This document shows positions 43,696 through 53,089 of a stretch of 64,000 nucleotides of DNA, piece by piece. The translations under genes and the position numbers were made by a program. The stretch is from Lachnospiraceae bacterium MC2017. GTDB lineage: Bacteria; Bacillota; Clostridia; Lachnospirales; Lachnospiraceae. The notes below the pieces were generated by a model. It searched no databases. It was given only the letters and a program-made list of their open reading frames with translations, and was not told the DNA's origin. The DNA is taken from positions 124,001 to 188,000 of the forward strand of contig JNJK01000008.1 in the NCBI GenBank assembly GCA_000701625.1, read 5' to 3'. Positions within the stretch are counted from its first letter, which is position 1, and the number at the start of each line of letters is the position of its first letter.

Positions 43696-43724
43696 TTTAC
43701 AAACAGGGTATAGGGTTTTATATT
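43696..43724 (+). promoter_or_regulatory. Promoter of the glycerol-3-phosphate dehydrogenase unit
   Basis: TTTACA (43696-43701), a 17-base spacer and TATATT (43719-43724). The leader to the first start codon at 43989 is about 260 bases. Confidence 0.55.
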
Positions 43725-43755
43725 TAAATTAACTAAATAAGATAATGATGCAGAG

Positions 43756-43810
43756 AAGGAGTCATCGATCAACACGCGGGGAGCGTGTCTGATTGGTGAC
43801 TCCTTTTTTT
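43756..43810 (+). terminator. Leader terminator of the glycerol-3-phosphate dehydrogenase unit
   Basis: AAGGAGTCA and TGACTCCTT form the base of a hairpin with an inner ACACGC / GCGTGT stem, followed by seven T. It lies about 25 bases after the predicted start of transcription, in the leader rather than after a gene, which suits antitermination by GlpP. A second long stem (near 43847-43916, CCGGATA with TATCCGG) follows it. Confidence 0.75.
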
Positions 43811-43988
43811 CAATTTTAACGAATCCGCGTTTCCTCTATGAAGGCCGGATAAATATTTCCCTGAACATCCGATAAAAGCAATAGAGCAATAAAAAGAGAG
43901 ACATCTATCCGGACTTCACTATCAAATTTCCGTCAATACAACAAATCATTTACGATAAACACAAGGTAAGAGAAAGGAGCAACAACAA

Positions 43989-45443
43989 ATGACATACGAT
44001 GTGATCATCATCGGAGCAGGCGTCAGCGGAGCAGCTTCCGCAAGAGAACTCTCCAGATATAAACTGAACGTCTGTGTACTGGAAAAAGCCGAGGACGTTT
44101 GCGCCGGCACAAGTAAAGCAAACAGCGCCATAATCCACGCAGGCTTCGATGCCCCCGAAGGATCTCTGATGGCAAAACTCAACGTAGAAGGCAACGAAAT
44201 GATGGACGAGCTTGCAAAAGACCTCGATATCCCTTTCAAGAGAAACGGTTCGCTCGTTGTCTGCATCCACAAAGAAGAACTTGACGGTCTTAAAGACCTT
44301 TATAACAGAGGTGTTGCAAACGGAGTAAAAGATCTGAAGATCTTATCACGTGAAGAAGTCCTGGAACTTGAGCCAAACCTTTCAGATAACGTTGAAGGCG
44401 CACTCTACGCTCCCACCGGCGGTATCGTATGTCCCTTCATCCTGAATATCGCCATGGCAGAAAATGCCTATGTAAATGGAGTTGATTTCCGTTTCAATAC
44501 AGAAGTCGAATCACTAAAACGTGAAGATGACGGTCTCTGGCACATCCGCACAAACAACGGCGAATACACAGCAAAATACGTTGTAAACGCAGCCGGTGTC
44601 CATGCAGATGTATTCCACAACATGGTTTCTGCTGACAAGATCCACATCACTCCAAGACGCGGTGATTATTGCCTACTCGATAAAGAAATGGGCTCACACG
44701 TAACCCACACGATTTTCCCTCAGCCCACAAAGCTCGGAAAAGGAGTTCTGGTATCTCCTACAGTTCACGGAAATCTCATTGTTGGACCTACCGCCATCGA
44801 CATCGATGATAAAGAAGCCACAGCTACCACTCAGGAAGGAATTGATGACCTTATTTCAAAGGCCTCTCTTCACGTAAAGGATCTGCCGGTGGCACGAAAG
44901 GTTATCACCAGCTTCGCCGGTCTCCGCGCTCACGAAGACCACCACGAATTTATCATCAAAGAACTACCCGATGCTCCTCACTTTATCGATTGCGCAGGAA
45001 TCGAATCCCCCGGGCTCACTTCCAGTCCTGCTATCGGAAAGATGGTCGCAGACATTATCTATGACCTTGAAAGACCTGAAAAGAAAGAAAACTGGAACGG
45101 CAAGAGAAAAGGCATCATAGATCCAAAGACCATGACTATAGAAGAAAGAAACGAACTTATAAAGAAGAACCCCGCATACGGCAATATCATTTGTCGCTGC
45201 GAATCCATCTCAGAGGGAGAAATATTAGATGCCATTCACCGTCCTCTCGGTGCACGTTCACTTGACGGTGTAAAGAGACGCACCCGTGCAGGAATGGGAA
45301 GATGTCAGGCTGGTTTCTGCAGTCCACGTGTGATGGAGATCATAAACAGAGAACTCGGTATCCCTATGGAAAAGATCACAAAGAGCGGCGGCAGTTCAAA
45401 TATTGTTCTTGAGCGCACTAAGGCCATGAAAGGAGACGAATAA
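43989..45443 (+). CDS. glpA: Anaerobic glycerol-3-phosphate dehydrogenase, GlpA-like FAD subunit
   Basis: The FAD-dependent DAO domain (I-I-I-G-A-G-V-S-G-A-A-S-A-R-E-L) occupies residues 1-370. A C-terminal BFD-like [2Fe-2S] domain has I-C-R-C-E and C-Q-A-G-F-C, as in GlpA. It would oxidise glycerol-3-phosphate to dihydroxyacetone phosphate. The three-gene set with the two following genes is the standard clostridial arrangement. L-2-hydroxyglutarate oxidase-type activity is an alternative for this family, but the glp neighbours argue against it. Its stop overlaps the next start (TAATG). Confidence 0.88.
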   Translation: MTYDVIIIGAGVSGAASARELSRYKLNVCVLEKAEDVCAGTSKANSAIIHAGFDAPEGSLMAKLNVEGNEMMDELAKDLDIPFKRNGSLVVCIHKEELDGLKDLYNRGVANGVKDLKILSREEVLELEPNLSDNVEGALYAPTGGIVCPFILNIAMAENAYVNGVDFRFNTEVESLKREDDGLWHIRTNNGEYTAKYVVNAAGVHADVFHNMVSADKIHITPRRGDYCLLDKEMGSHVTHTIFPQPTKLGKGVLVSPTVHGNLIVGPTAIDIDDKEATATTQEGIDDLISKASLHVKDLPVARKVITSFAGLRAHEDHHEFIIKELPDAPHFIDCAGIESPGLTSSPAIGKMVADIIYDLERPEKKENWNGKRKGIIDPKTMTIEERNELIKKNPAYGNIICRCESISEGEILDAIHRPLGARSLDGVKRRTRAGMGRCQAGFCSPRVMEIINRELGIPMEKITKSGGSSNIVLERTKAMKGDE

Positions 45444-46708
45444 TGTTATCTTACGATATTGTCATAATCGGCGGCGGACCGGCAGGTCTCGCAGCTGCAG
45501 CCGCAGCCAAAAAAGCAGGCACAGACAGCATCCTGATCCTGGAACGTGATCATGAACTCGGCGGCATCCTGAATCAGTGCATCCATAACGGTTTCGGTCT
45601 CCACACCTTTAAGGAAGAACTAACAGGCCCTGAGTATGCTTACCGCTTTGAAAAAGAAGTATACGACCTCGGAATCGAATATAAACTAAACACAATGGTC
45701 ATGGATATCTCCTCAGACCGTATAGTAACCGCAATGAACCGGACAGACGGCATGATTCAAATAAAGGCCGGTGCTATTGTTCTGGCCATGGGATGCCGGG
45801 AACGTCCGAGAGGAGCCCTTAATACTCCGGGTTACCGCCCTGCCGGAATTTTCTCCGCAGGCACTGCCCAGAGACTTGTAAATATAGAAGGCTATCTCCC
45901 CGGACGTGAAGTCGTTATCTTAGGTTCTGGTGATATCGGTCTCATCATGGCACGCCGTATGACTCTTGAAGGCGCAAAGGTAAAGGTAGTTGCAGAAGTA
46001 ATGCCCTATTCCGGAGGATTAAAGAGAAATATCGTACAGTGCCTTGACGATTACGGTATCCCTCTTAAACTCTCACACACAGTCATCGATATTGAAGGTA
46101 AAGAAAGAGTTACCGCTGTAACCATCGCAGAAGTAGGTCCCGACCGTAAACCGATTCCGGGCACAGAAGAACGCTACACCTGTGATACTCTTCTCCTCTC
46201 CGTAGGACTCATCCCTGAGAACGAGCTCTCAAGAAGCGCCGGTGTCGAAATGAATCCGGTCACCAACGGACCTGTAGTAAACGAGAGCCTTGAAACCAGC
46301 ATTCCCGGTGTATTCGCATGCGGAAATGTTCTTCACGTTCATGACCTCGTAGACTACGTTTCGGAAGAAGCAAAGAGAGCCGGTGAAAACGCCGCCAAAT
46401 ACGTACAGGCCGACGGCCGTAAAGCCGATGGTGAAGAAATACAAATCATCGCAACCGAAGGAGCACGATACACTGTTCCGTCAACCATAAACGTAAACCG
46501 CATGGATGATCTGCTTACAGTCAGATTCCGTGTAGGTGCAGTTTATCAGGATTCCTACGTAAGCGTATACTTTAATGACGAAAGAGTCATGCACAATAAA
46601 AAACGCGTACTCGCTCCCGGCGAAATGGAGAATGTTATCCTGCAAAAAACAAAAATCAAAGATTTTAAGGACTTAAAAACTATCACTGTAAAGATTGAAA
46701 AGGACTGA
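45443..46708 (+). CDS. NAD(P)/FAD-dependent oxidoreductase, partner of GlpA-like subunit
   Basis: The 421 residues have two dinucleotide-binding motifs: I-I-G-G-G-P-A-G-L-A-A-A-A-A-A near the N-terminus and V-I-L-G-S-G-D-I-G-L-I-M-A-R in the middle. A C-R-E-R-P-R-G-A motif lies between them. It resembles the small sarcosine/thioredoxin-reductase-like subunits that accompany GlpA in Clostridia and probably passes electrons to or from NAD(P). It overlaps the previous stop by one base. Confidence 0.85.
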   Translation: MLSYDIVIIGGGPAGLAAAAAAKKAGTDSILILERDHELGGILNQCIHNGFGLHTFKEELTGPEYAYRFEKEVYDLGIEYKLNTMVMDISSDRIVTAMNRTDGMIQIKAGAIVLAMGCRERPRGALNTPGYRPAGIFSAGTAQRLVNIEGYLPGREVVILGSGDIGLIMARRMTLEGAKVKVVAEVMPYSGGLKRNIVQCLDDYGIPLKLSHTVIDIEGKERVTAVTIAEVGPDRKPIPGTEERYTCDTLLLSVGLIPENELSRSAGVEMNPVTNGPVVNESLETSIPGVFACGNVLHVHDLVDYVSEEAKRAGENAAKYVQADGRKADGEEIQIIATEGARYTVPSTINVNRMDDLLTVRFRVGAVYQDSYVSVYFNDERVMHNKKRVLAPGEMENVILQKTKIKDFKDLKTITVKIEKD

Positions 46709-46737
46709 TGCCCTTAGGGAAGAAAGGAGCTATACAA

Positions 46738-47103
46738 ATGGAAACAAGAGAATTAACCTGTATCGGCTGCCCTATGGGCTGCCTCCTCACAGTTGAGATC
46801 GATAAAGGCGAAGTAACAAGCGTCACAGGCAATACCTGTCCGAACGGTGAGCGCTACGCAAAGAAAGAGGTTACAAACCCTACCAGGATCGTAACCAGTA
46901 CCGTAGTCATCCGTAACGGCGACAAACCCAGACTCTCAGTAAAGACCAAGTCCGATATCCCGAAGAGCAAGATCTTTGATGTCATGAAGGAAATCGACGC
47001 TGCACGTATCGATGCCCCCAAAAAGATCGGTGACATCATCATTGAAAACGTCGCAGGTACTGGGGTTCCGGTGATTGCTACGCGGAATGTTGAGATTAAG
47101 TGA
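46738..47103 (+). CDS. DUF1667 protein, third subunit of the GlpA-like complex
   Basis: The 121 residues have an N-terminal cysteine cluster (C-I-G-C-P-M-G-C, then T-C-P-N-G-E-R-Y-A) that may bind a metal or an Fe-S cluster. DUF1667 proteins regularly follow the two oxidoreductases of the anaerobic glycerol-3-phosphate dehydrogenase in Clostridia. The open frame extends 10 codons upstream into the previous gene, but AAAGGAG precedes the ATG at 46738. Confidence 0.88.
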   Translation: METRELTCIGCPMGCLLTVEIDKGEVTSVTGNTCPNGERYAKKEVTNPTRIVTSTVVIRNGDKPRLSVKTKSDIPKSKIFDVMKEIDAARIDAPKKIGDIIIENVAGTGVPVIATRNVEIK

Positions 47104-47151
47104 AGCTGCGTTATAAATAATTATTGTCGGAGTTTAAAACCTAAGTGCCGA

Positions 47152-47331
47152 GCGGATAAGTATATCCTGAAACAATTAGCCGGCAGCACTTAGTGAACAC
47201 ACTGTCCGAATAGGTAATTTAGGATAACTGTTTGAGACGCGAAGCGTCGAGTTTAGACTAAATTACCGTGTTTATGAGGGCAGTGCGTGAGCTTAGTACT
47301 GTCCGAGCCGTTGAAGGATATATGTATCCGC
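47152..47331 (+). repeat. Family 2 structured element, copy 1
   Basis: GCGGATAAGTATATCCT and its near-complement AGGATATATGTATCCGC close a 180-base unit. Inside, AACAATTAGCCGGCAGCACTTA, quoted here in parts as AACAATTAGCCGG and CAGCACTTA, is identical to copy 2. A GGTAATTTA / TAAATTACC stem capped by GACGC / GCGTC is the central hairpin. Copy 2 (63732-63915) keeps all these stems with different bases. No protein-coding role is likely, although an open frame crosses it. Confidence 0.85.
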
Positions 47332-47452
47332 GCGACACGTCACTATGTCACCCCCACATTAAAATTCATCAAATCGCACAAAAAAATATTAATAAAAAAT
47401 TCATATTTATACTTTCCTTTTTTAAGATTTTGTATTAGAATCTCTCAAGAAG

Positions 47453-47536
47453 TACGGGCAGGCATCCGAGGATGGACATCAAAGATCTTCGCTTAGCCTG
47501 CCAGTATTATGCCACAAAGGCATATACAACCCGTTT
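47453..47536 (+). promoter_or_regulatory. Structured uraA leader
   Basis: GGGCAGGC pairs with GCCTGCC (47457-47464, 47495-47502) around an ATCCGAGGAT hairpin. A second hairpin ATGCC-ACAAA-GGCAT follows (47509-47523). ACGGG at the 5' edge can also pair with CCCGT near 47530, before the ribosome-binding site. A weak promoter (TAGAAT at 47436-47441) precedes it. It does not match PyrR-binding or purine riboswitch consensus that I know. Confidence 0.45.
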
Positions 47537-47554
47537 TAACCTAAGGAGGAAAAT

Positions 47555-49048
47555 ATGAATCTGAAAAAGAAAGGCAACATCACGATCGGCGATCAGCCCA
47601 TCTATGATGCAACCGTCCTCGGAGCAGGAAGAATGACAGCACTTGGTATCCAGCACATGTTTGCTATGTTTGGTTCCACTGTTCTTGTTCCCGTTCTCAC
47701 CGGTCTTTCCGTTTCAACAACACTGTTATTTGCCGGAATCGGTACTTTACTTTTCCATCTCATTTCTAAGCGTAAAGTTCCCGCATTTCTTGGTTCTTCT
47801 TTCGCATTTCTTGCAGGCTATGCTGCTATCGCTCCCAATAAAGAGCCAGAACTTCTCCCCTATGCATGTTTCGGTGTTGCTATCGCCGGTCTTCTTTATC
47901 TCATTCTCGCAGCTCTATTTAAAGCATTTGGTGCAAAAAGAGTAATGCAGTTTTTCCCTCCGGTCGTAACCGGTCCTATCATTATTGCAATCGGTCTTAA
48001 TCTTTCCCAGTCAGCAGTTGATAATTGTTCCACTCATTGGTGGGTTGCACTTGTAGCTATCGCTATCATCGTGATCTGCAATATCTGGGGTCGTGGAATG
48101 ATAAAGATCGTACCTATCATCTGCGGTGTCGTAGGTTCTTATCTCGCAGCTACCGCTGCAGGTATCATCGATTTCACTCCGGTTGCCGAAGCAGCATGGA
48201 TCGGCAGTCCTCTTGATATGAGCCGCACTGTTTTCTCTATTTTCACAAGCGGAAATACAAACACAGCGCTTCTCATTACATCAATCTTCACCATTGTTCC
48301 CATCGCATTTGCAACAATGATGGAGCATATCGGTGATGTATCCGCTATTTCTTCTACAGTTGGTGAAAACTTCATCAAAGATCCCGGTCTCCACAGAACA
48401 CTTACAGGTGACGGTGTCGCAACAGCAGTAGCATCCCTTTTTGGAGCACCTGCAAACACAACTTACGGCGAAAATACCGGTGTTCTCACTCTGACCCGCG
48501 TATACGATCCTAAGGTAATCCGCCTTGCAGCATGCTTTGCGATCCTTATGTCCTTCTGCCCGAAGTTCTCTGCTATCATCGAAGTAATGCCGGCAGCTAC
48601 AATGGGTGGTATCTCCCTCGTACTCTACGGAATGATCTCAGCAGTAGGTGTAAGAAACGTAGTTGAAAACAAGGTAGACTTCAGCAAGAGCCGCAACGTT
48701 ATCATCGCAGCACTTATCCTTGTTCTTTCTATCGGTATCAACTACTCAGCAGCTGGAAGCATCTCCTTCACAGTAGGAACTGCAACCATCAGTCTCTCCG
48801 GACTTGCTATCGGTTCTCTCGTAGGAATCATCATGAACGCTGCTCTTCCCGGAAAGGATTATAGCTTCGAAAACGAAGAGCCTGTTGATACAGGTGTTGA
48901 GTTTGAGCTTGTTCAGGGCAAGACACTTACAGAGGAAAACGCAGAAAAATATGGCTCACCTGTAAAGGCAGCCATCAATTCCGTGATTTCCGAAAAAGAA
49001 GCATCTACAGACAAAACAAGCACAACTTCTGCTGACAGCAGAGCTTAA
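47555..49048 (+). CDS. uraA: Uracil permease (NCS2 family)
   Basis: UraA imports uracil with protons. The 497 residues have about 14 membrane segments, the N-terminal G-I-Q-H-M-F-A-M-F-G-S-T motif and the substrate loop N-T-T-Y-G-E-N-T-G-V-L, which matches the UraA rather than the purine branch. A hydrophilic C-terminal tail of about 60 residues is longer than in E. coli UraA. The start has AAGGAGG. Confidence 0.92.
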   Translation: MNLKKKGNITIGDQPIYDATVLGAGRMTALGIQHMFAMFGSTVLVPVLTGLSVSTTLLFAGIGTLLFHLISKRKVPAFLGSSFAFLAGYAAIAPNKEPELLPYACFGVAIAGLLYLILAALFKAFGAKRVMQFFPPVVTGPIIIAIGLNLSQSAVDNCSTHWWVALVAIAIIVICNIWGRGMIKIVPIICGVVGSYLAATAAGIIDFTPVAEAAWIGSPLDMSRTVFSIFTSGNTNTALLITSIFTIVPIAFATMMEHIGDVSAISSTVGENFIKDPGLHRTLTGDGVATAVASLFGAPANTTYGENTGVLTLTRVYDPKVIRLAACFAILMSFCPKFSAIIEVMPAATMGGISLVLYGMISAVGVRNVVENKVDFSKSRNVIIAALILVLSIGINYSAAGSISFTVGTATISLSGLAIGSLVGIIMNAALPGKDYSFENEEPVDTGVEFELVQGKTLTEENAEKYGSPVKAAINSVISEKEASTDKTSTTSADSRA

Positions 49049-49062
49049 AACAATAACGGAAT

Positions 49063-49074
49063 TTCTTATAAGTT
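49063..49074 (-). repeat. Post-terminator motif after the 49081 terminator
   Basis: The minus strand reads AACTTATAAGAA immediately after the minus-strand U-tract of the terminator at 49081-49107, one of five such motif occurrences in the window. Confidence 0.45.
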
Positions 49075-49116
49075 AAAAAGCTCCTCCATGTTTTGATGCA
49101 TGGAGGAACTTTTTTT
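49075..49116. terminator. Bidirectional terminator between uraA and the PNPOx-like gene
   Basis: TCCTCCATG and CATGGAGGA form a perfect 9-base stem (49082-49107). ACTTTTTTT follows on the plus strand, and CTTTTT on the minus strand, so it can serve both convergent genes. Confidence 0.88.
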
Positions 49117-49119
49117 GCT

Positions 49120-49521
49120 TTAGAAGTTTATCGTTTCCGGAGCTGCTGTAAAGCTTGAGAAGGTTGCAGTTGCATTCTTTATGTAATATACAGCTGTGTT
49201 TCCGTCGCCGGGTGTGTACATATTTTTCAATGAAGGATATGCTTCGAGCATTGCTTCCTGTGGCTCGATCCTCTCATCATATACAAGCTCTCCAGATACT
49301 CTGAGCCAGTCTGCACCTTTGCATGCGCATATCTCGAACTTCGGATTTTTCTCTATCTGATGAGCTACATCTTTCTTGAGACCTGTCTGAATATAAACCT
49401 TTCCCTCAAAAAGAAGAGATGTTCCGAAAGGACGAACTCGCGGCTGATCATTATCTACCGTTGCGAGATAATAGGTCTTTGCTTCACTAAGGTACTGATT
49501 AACTCTTTCTGCTCCTGTCAT
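49120..49521 (-). CDS. Pyridoxamine 5'-phosphate oxidase-like flavin-binding protein
   Basis: The 133 residues fit the split-barrel PNPOx-like fold: Y-Y-L-A-T-V-D-N-D-Q-P-R-V-R-P-F-G, then G-K-V-Y-I-Q-T-G-L-K-K-D-V-A and F-E-I-C-A-C-K. These proteins bind FMN, F420 or heme and often reduce small molecules; the substrate cannot be told. It is monocistronic. The start has AAGGAGG. Confidence 0.85.
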   Translation of the reverse strand: MTGAERVNQYLSEAKTYYLATVDNDQPRVRPFGTSLLFEGKVYIQTGLKKDVAHQIEKNPKFEICACKGADWLRVSGELVYDERIEPQEAMLEAYPSLKNMYTPGDGNTAVYYIKNATATFSSFTAAPETINF

Positions 49522-49673
49522 ATCATTTCCTCCTTAAATGTTTTCGGATGTCCTGTAAGATAGTTTACAACTCATAGGATTTGATTATATTGTGTAAAAT
49601 CTATTATATCACTTTTCTTTCCGATTTCAACATCAAACATTTAAACAATATCATTTCCGAAATGAGTTATAAT

Positions 49674-49716
49674 GTGACAATAGGGACAAAATTGCTTTTG
49701 ACCCTTACATCATTTA
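49674..49716. repeat. Fragment of the composite repeat
   Basis: GGGACAAAATTGCTTTTGACCC and TTACATCATTT, read in parts, match the right end of the composite element (56177-56214). The palindromic core is GGG-x-CAAAA ... CTTTTGACCC. It lies just before the DUF3048 gene. Confidence 0.65.
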
Positions 49717-49746
49717 AACAAAAAATTGTAAAATCTGGGAGGTCTC

Positions 49747-51627
49747 ATGAAATCTTTACGAACAATGTGTAGTGCATTTTTATGCACAGTTCTCACAACA
49801 GGGCTTTTATGTACTTCTGCCTTTACTAATGTTTCCTATGGTGCAGTTGTCAGGAACACCGTTTTTACCACAACTGCGTCGATGTCTTCTGCTCTTGGTA
49901 CTACGGATAAGACCATGTGGAATCCGTCTTTCCTTACAGAAGTCGAAAATACTTACTGGAGTTTCGCTCCTTCTAACATGCTCGGAAGTACAGAAATCAC
50001 TCTCGACATGGCAAAGAATAACTACAGAAATCTCGAAATGCTTCTGGACAACGGCTACACCATGAGCTACTCTACTCTTTCTTCTTACTGTGATGAGTAT
50101 CTGGCAAAGAAAAACGGCTCACCGGATGCATTCTATAACATTCTTCATAGCTGTCTCGGAAATCCATATCTCACAGGACGTCCTGAAGCAACTGTTACAG
50201 CGACGACTTATAACGGTCGAGACTATTCTAAAGTTTTTGATGCTGCCTATTATCTGTCAGCTCATCCTGAACTTGTTGCCAGTATCGGTAATAACCCTGC
50301 CGAGCTTTTACGCCATTTTGTTGAAACAGGTATCGCAAAGGGTGAAGTTGGAAATGCTTCCTTTAACGTTGCTACCTACGCAGCAAGCCTGGATGCTTCC
50401 GTATTAAATACGCAGCTTTCTTCTGCATCCTACAAGGCTCTCGGAACCGGTAAACCTGCTCCTACCGGCAAGTACAGCTATTCATGGGCTAACTACTATG
50501 GTAGATATCTCGGACACTATACAGCAGGTGCACTGACACAAAGTAATACGTCTTCTTCAAAAACAAGTTCTCAGACTGTTGGTACCGATGACGATATTGA
50601 TTCCATGATGCTTGACGGTGCTGAAGATAATTCCGCTGCCACTCCAAAGAATGTTGTTGGTACATACTCTGAAACCAGCAGCAAGAGTGTTTACACAAAT
50701 GAAACCGTTACATCAACTCAGGCAAATCTCCGACCTCTTGCCGTTATGATGCCAACGGATAAAGCTGCTCAGCCTTCTTATGGCATCAGTCAGGCCGATA
50801 TCCTCTATGAGATCATGGAGGAAGGCGGTATTTCCCGTCAGATGGCTATCATCCCAAACTGGACAGGACTTTCGAGAATAGGCAATTTAAGAAGCTGCCG
50901 ACTTTATTATATCTATGCTGCAAAGGAATGGGATCCGATCCTTATCCACTTCGGAGGCGTTGCCTACATGAAGGGCGTAATAAATGGTCCTGACATGAAC
51001 AATATCTCCGGAACTTATGAATATGGTGTAGGCGGAAAAGCTCCGGGTGCCGGACAGTTTTTCAGAAGTAATGACAGAACCGCACCGCACAATGCTTATA
51101 TCTCAGCATCAGGTGTGCAGAAGGCCTGCGTGCAGCAGGGTTACTCAACAAACCTTAGAGCAGGCTACTATAATTCAAAGCACTTTACTTTTGCTGATGG
51201 CGTAAATACTCTTTCAGATGCTCCGGGGGCACAGAGCGCGACAAATATCGACCTCTCTGAAATCTTCCCTTACAGCAAGAGTAAATTCACCTACAACGCT
51301 TCTCAGGGAGTTTATTATAAGAGTATCCACGGTGGTGCTCAGACAGATGCCATTAACGGAAAACAGATTTCCTTTGCTAATGTCATCATCCAGAACACAA
51401 AGTGGAAGCAGCTTGATAAGAAGGGATATCTCGGATTCACAATGATAGACTCGACAGAAGACGGCTACTACTTCACAAAAGGAAAATGCATCCACATCAC
51501 CTGGAAAAAGACAGGTGACTATGCGCCTACCAAGTACTACGACGACGCAGGAAATGAAATAAAACTCAACACCGGTAAAACTTATATCGGTATCGCCCAA
51601 AAGGGGAAATCGCCTAAATTCAGCTAA
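49747..51627 (+). CDS. Secreted DUF3048 protein (YerB family)
   Basis: A signal peptide (M-K-S-L-R-T-M ... T-T-G-L-L-C-T-S-A-F) starts this 626-residue protein. About residues 155-210 contain an A-Y-Y-L-S-A-H-P-E-L / H-F-V-E-T-G-I-A-K-G-E module, seen in several clostridial surface proteins. A Ser/Thr-rich linker (about 255-320) follows. The C-terminal 290 residues are DUF3048: L-R-P-L-A-V-M-M, I-L-Y-E-I-M-E-E-G-G-I-S-R, G-N-L-R-S-C-R and K-Y-Y-D-D-A-G-N-E-I. The function of DUF3048 is unknown; a cell-envelope role is likely. GGGAGG precedes the ATG. Confidence 0.85.
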   Translation: MKSLRTMCSAFLCTVLTTGLLCTSAFTNVSYGAVVRNTVFTTTASMSSALGTTDKTMWNPSFLTEVENTYWSFAPSNMLGSTEITLDMAKNNYRNLEMLLDNGYTMSYSTLSSYCDEYLAKKNGSPDAFYNILHSCLGNPYLTGRPEATVTATTYNGRDYSKVFDAAYYLSAHPELVASIGNNPAELLRHFVETGIAKGEVGNASFNVATYAASLDASVLNTQLSSASYKALGTGKPAPTGKYSYSWANYYGRYLGHYTAGALTQSNTSSSKTSSQTVGTDDDIDSMMLDGAEDNSAATPKNVVGTYSETSSKSVYTNETVTSTQANLRPLAVMMPTDKAAQPSYGISQADILYEIMEEGGISRQMAIIPNWTGLSRIGNLRSCRLYYIYAAKEWDPILIHFGGVAYMKGVINGPDMNNISGTYEYGVGGKAPGAGQFFRSNDRTAPHNAYISASGVQKACVQQGYSTNLRAGYYNSKHFTFADGVNTLSDAPGAQSATNIDLSEIFPYSKSKFTYNASQGVYYKSIHGGAQTDAINGKQISFANVIIQNTKWKQLDKKGYLGFTMIDSTEDGYYFTKGKCIHITWKKTGDYAPTKYYDDAGNEIKLNTGKTYIGIAQKGKSPKFS

Positions 51628-51670
51628 ACCCAAAGGATTCCGGCTTTAATTGAATAAAGACAAATATAAT

Positions 51671-51701
51671 TAAGACGGTTCATCAAATGAGAACCGTCTT
51701 A
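51671..51701. terminator. Bidirectional terminator between DUF3048 gene and lysA
   Basis: TAAGACGGTTC and GAACCGTCTTA form an 11-base stem, flanked by AATTAA / TTAATT on either side. It serves the convergent genes. Confidence 0.8.
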
Positions 51702-51725
51702 ATTACTATATATCAGTATTGATCG

Positions 51726-53021
51726 TCAGATAAAGTCCGGTACAACGTTGTTCTGGATGATCTGCTCAGGAGTCTGTGGCTTTACGAGCCAGTCACTCTT
51801 TCCATCCTTTACAAGGACAACACCCGGGATCGGATTATTATTGTAGTTTGATGCCATTGAGTAGCCGTAAGCACCGGTAGAGAAAGTGGCGAGAATATCG
51901 CCTGCTTCTACACCTGCAGGAATCTTAAAGTCAGTTAAGATAATGTCACCTGACTCGCAGCATTTACCACATACGGTAACTGTCTCAGTTGCCTCTTCGT
52001 CAGCCTTATTAGCGATAATTGCATCGTATTCAGCCTGATACAGGGCTACGCGGATATTGTCGCCCATTCCGCCGTCGATAGAGACATACTTGCGTAATCC
52101 AGGGATGTCTTTTATCTGACCTACAGTATAGAGGGTAATTCCTGCCTCAGCTACGATACTGCGCCCGGGTTCAATAACTGCTGCGGGGCGTTCGATGCCG
52201 ATCTCTGCGGAACGCTTTTCAAGCTCATCCATAAGCGGGTCAAGAAAGAAGCTGTAGGGCTTACGTACTTCGTCTGTGTACTTTACACCATAACCTCCGC
52301 CGAAATTAACCTCACGGATTGCAACACCAAATTTTTCCTTGATCTTTGCTGCGTGATCCATTACCACGTCAAGAGCCTTGATGAATGCATCGTTCTCAAA
52401 AAGCTGTGAACCGATATGCATGTGGAGACCAAGGAACTCGATCCATGTAGAATCAATAGCCTGTTTAACAACCGGAAGGAAAATATCGTCATCAAGAGGG
52501 ATTCCAAACTTGGAATCCTTTTTTCCTGTTACAATGTAGTCGTGGGTGCTTGCTGCCACACCAGGGGTGATACGGATTATCACATTAACTTTTTTCTGAT
52601 ATTTTTCGGCAGCAGCCTCTATGAGAGGAAGCTCCTGGAGTCCGTCCACGATAAAACGTCCAACGCCATAACGAACAGCTTCATCGATCTCAGCGGGTAG
52701 CTTGTTGTTTCCGTTAAACTCAATTCTCTCAGCGGGGAAGCCTGCTTTTTCAGCAGCAATAAGTTCGCCTAGAGAAACGATATCTATGCTGATGCCGTTC
52801 TTATCACAGATCTTATACATACCGACGGTACAAAATGCCTTTGATGCATAAGCTACACGGGTATTGGGGTACTTGTCTGTGAAATCCCGTTTCAGCTCAT
52901 TAAAACGGCTTTCGATATCGGTCTGAGACATGACATAGATAGGTGTGCCGTATTTCCTGGCGAGTTCTACCGTATCACATCCGTCAAAAAAGAGTCTTCC
53001 GTTTTTAATTTCTCTGATCAT
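51726..53021 (-). CDS. lysA: Diaminopimelate decarboxylase
   Basis: LysA removes carbon dioxide from meso-diaminopimelate to give lysine, using PLP. The PLP lysine is in V-A-Y-A-S-K-A-F. The H-I-G-S-Q and F-G-G-G-Y-G phosphate-binding motifs and the C-C-E-S-G-D substrate motif (C-G-K-C-C-E-S-G-D) are intact. Length 431 is normal. The start has GGAGG. TTGATA and TACGAT 18 bases apart (53060-53089) are a possible promoter. Confidence 0.96.
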   Translation of the reverse strand: MIREIKNGRLFFDGCDTVELARKYGTPIYVMSQTDIESRFNELKRDFTDKYPNTRVAYASKAFCTVGMYKICDKNGISIDIVSLGELIAAEKAGFPAERIEFNGNNKLPAEIDEAVRYGVGRFIVDGLQELPLIEAAAEKYQKKVNVIIRITPGVAASTHDYIVTGKKDSKFGIPLDDDIFLPVVKQAIDSTWIEFLGLHMHIGSQLFENDAFIKALDVVMDHAAKIKEKFGVAIREVNFGGGYGVKYTDEVRKPYSFFLDPLMDELEKRSAEIGIERPAAVIEPGRSIVAEAGITLYTVGQIKDIPGLRKYVSIDGGMGDNIRVALYQAEYDAIIANKADEEATETVTVCGKCCESGDIILTDFKIPAGVEAGDILATFSTGAYGYSMASNYNNNPIPGVVLVKDGKSDWLVKPQTPEQIIQNNVVPDFI

Positions 53022-53059
53022 TTTTAACCTCCGGAATAATAAAAAAGACGAAATAATTT

Positions 53060-53089
53060 ATCGTATTAAAGCGTTAAATTTGTTATCAA
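53060..53089 (-). promoter_or_regulatory. Possible lysA promoter
   Basis: TTGATA (53084-53089), an 18-base spacer and TACGAT (53060-53065) on the minus strand, 40 bases before the lysA start. No lysine riboswitch sequence was recognised in the short leader. Confidence 0.35.

Noticed and set aside
47287-47496. 69-codon frame upstream of uraA
   Set aside because: It runs through the family 2 repeat and the uraA leader structure; no ribosome-binding site.
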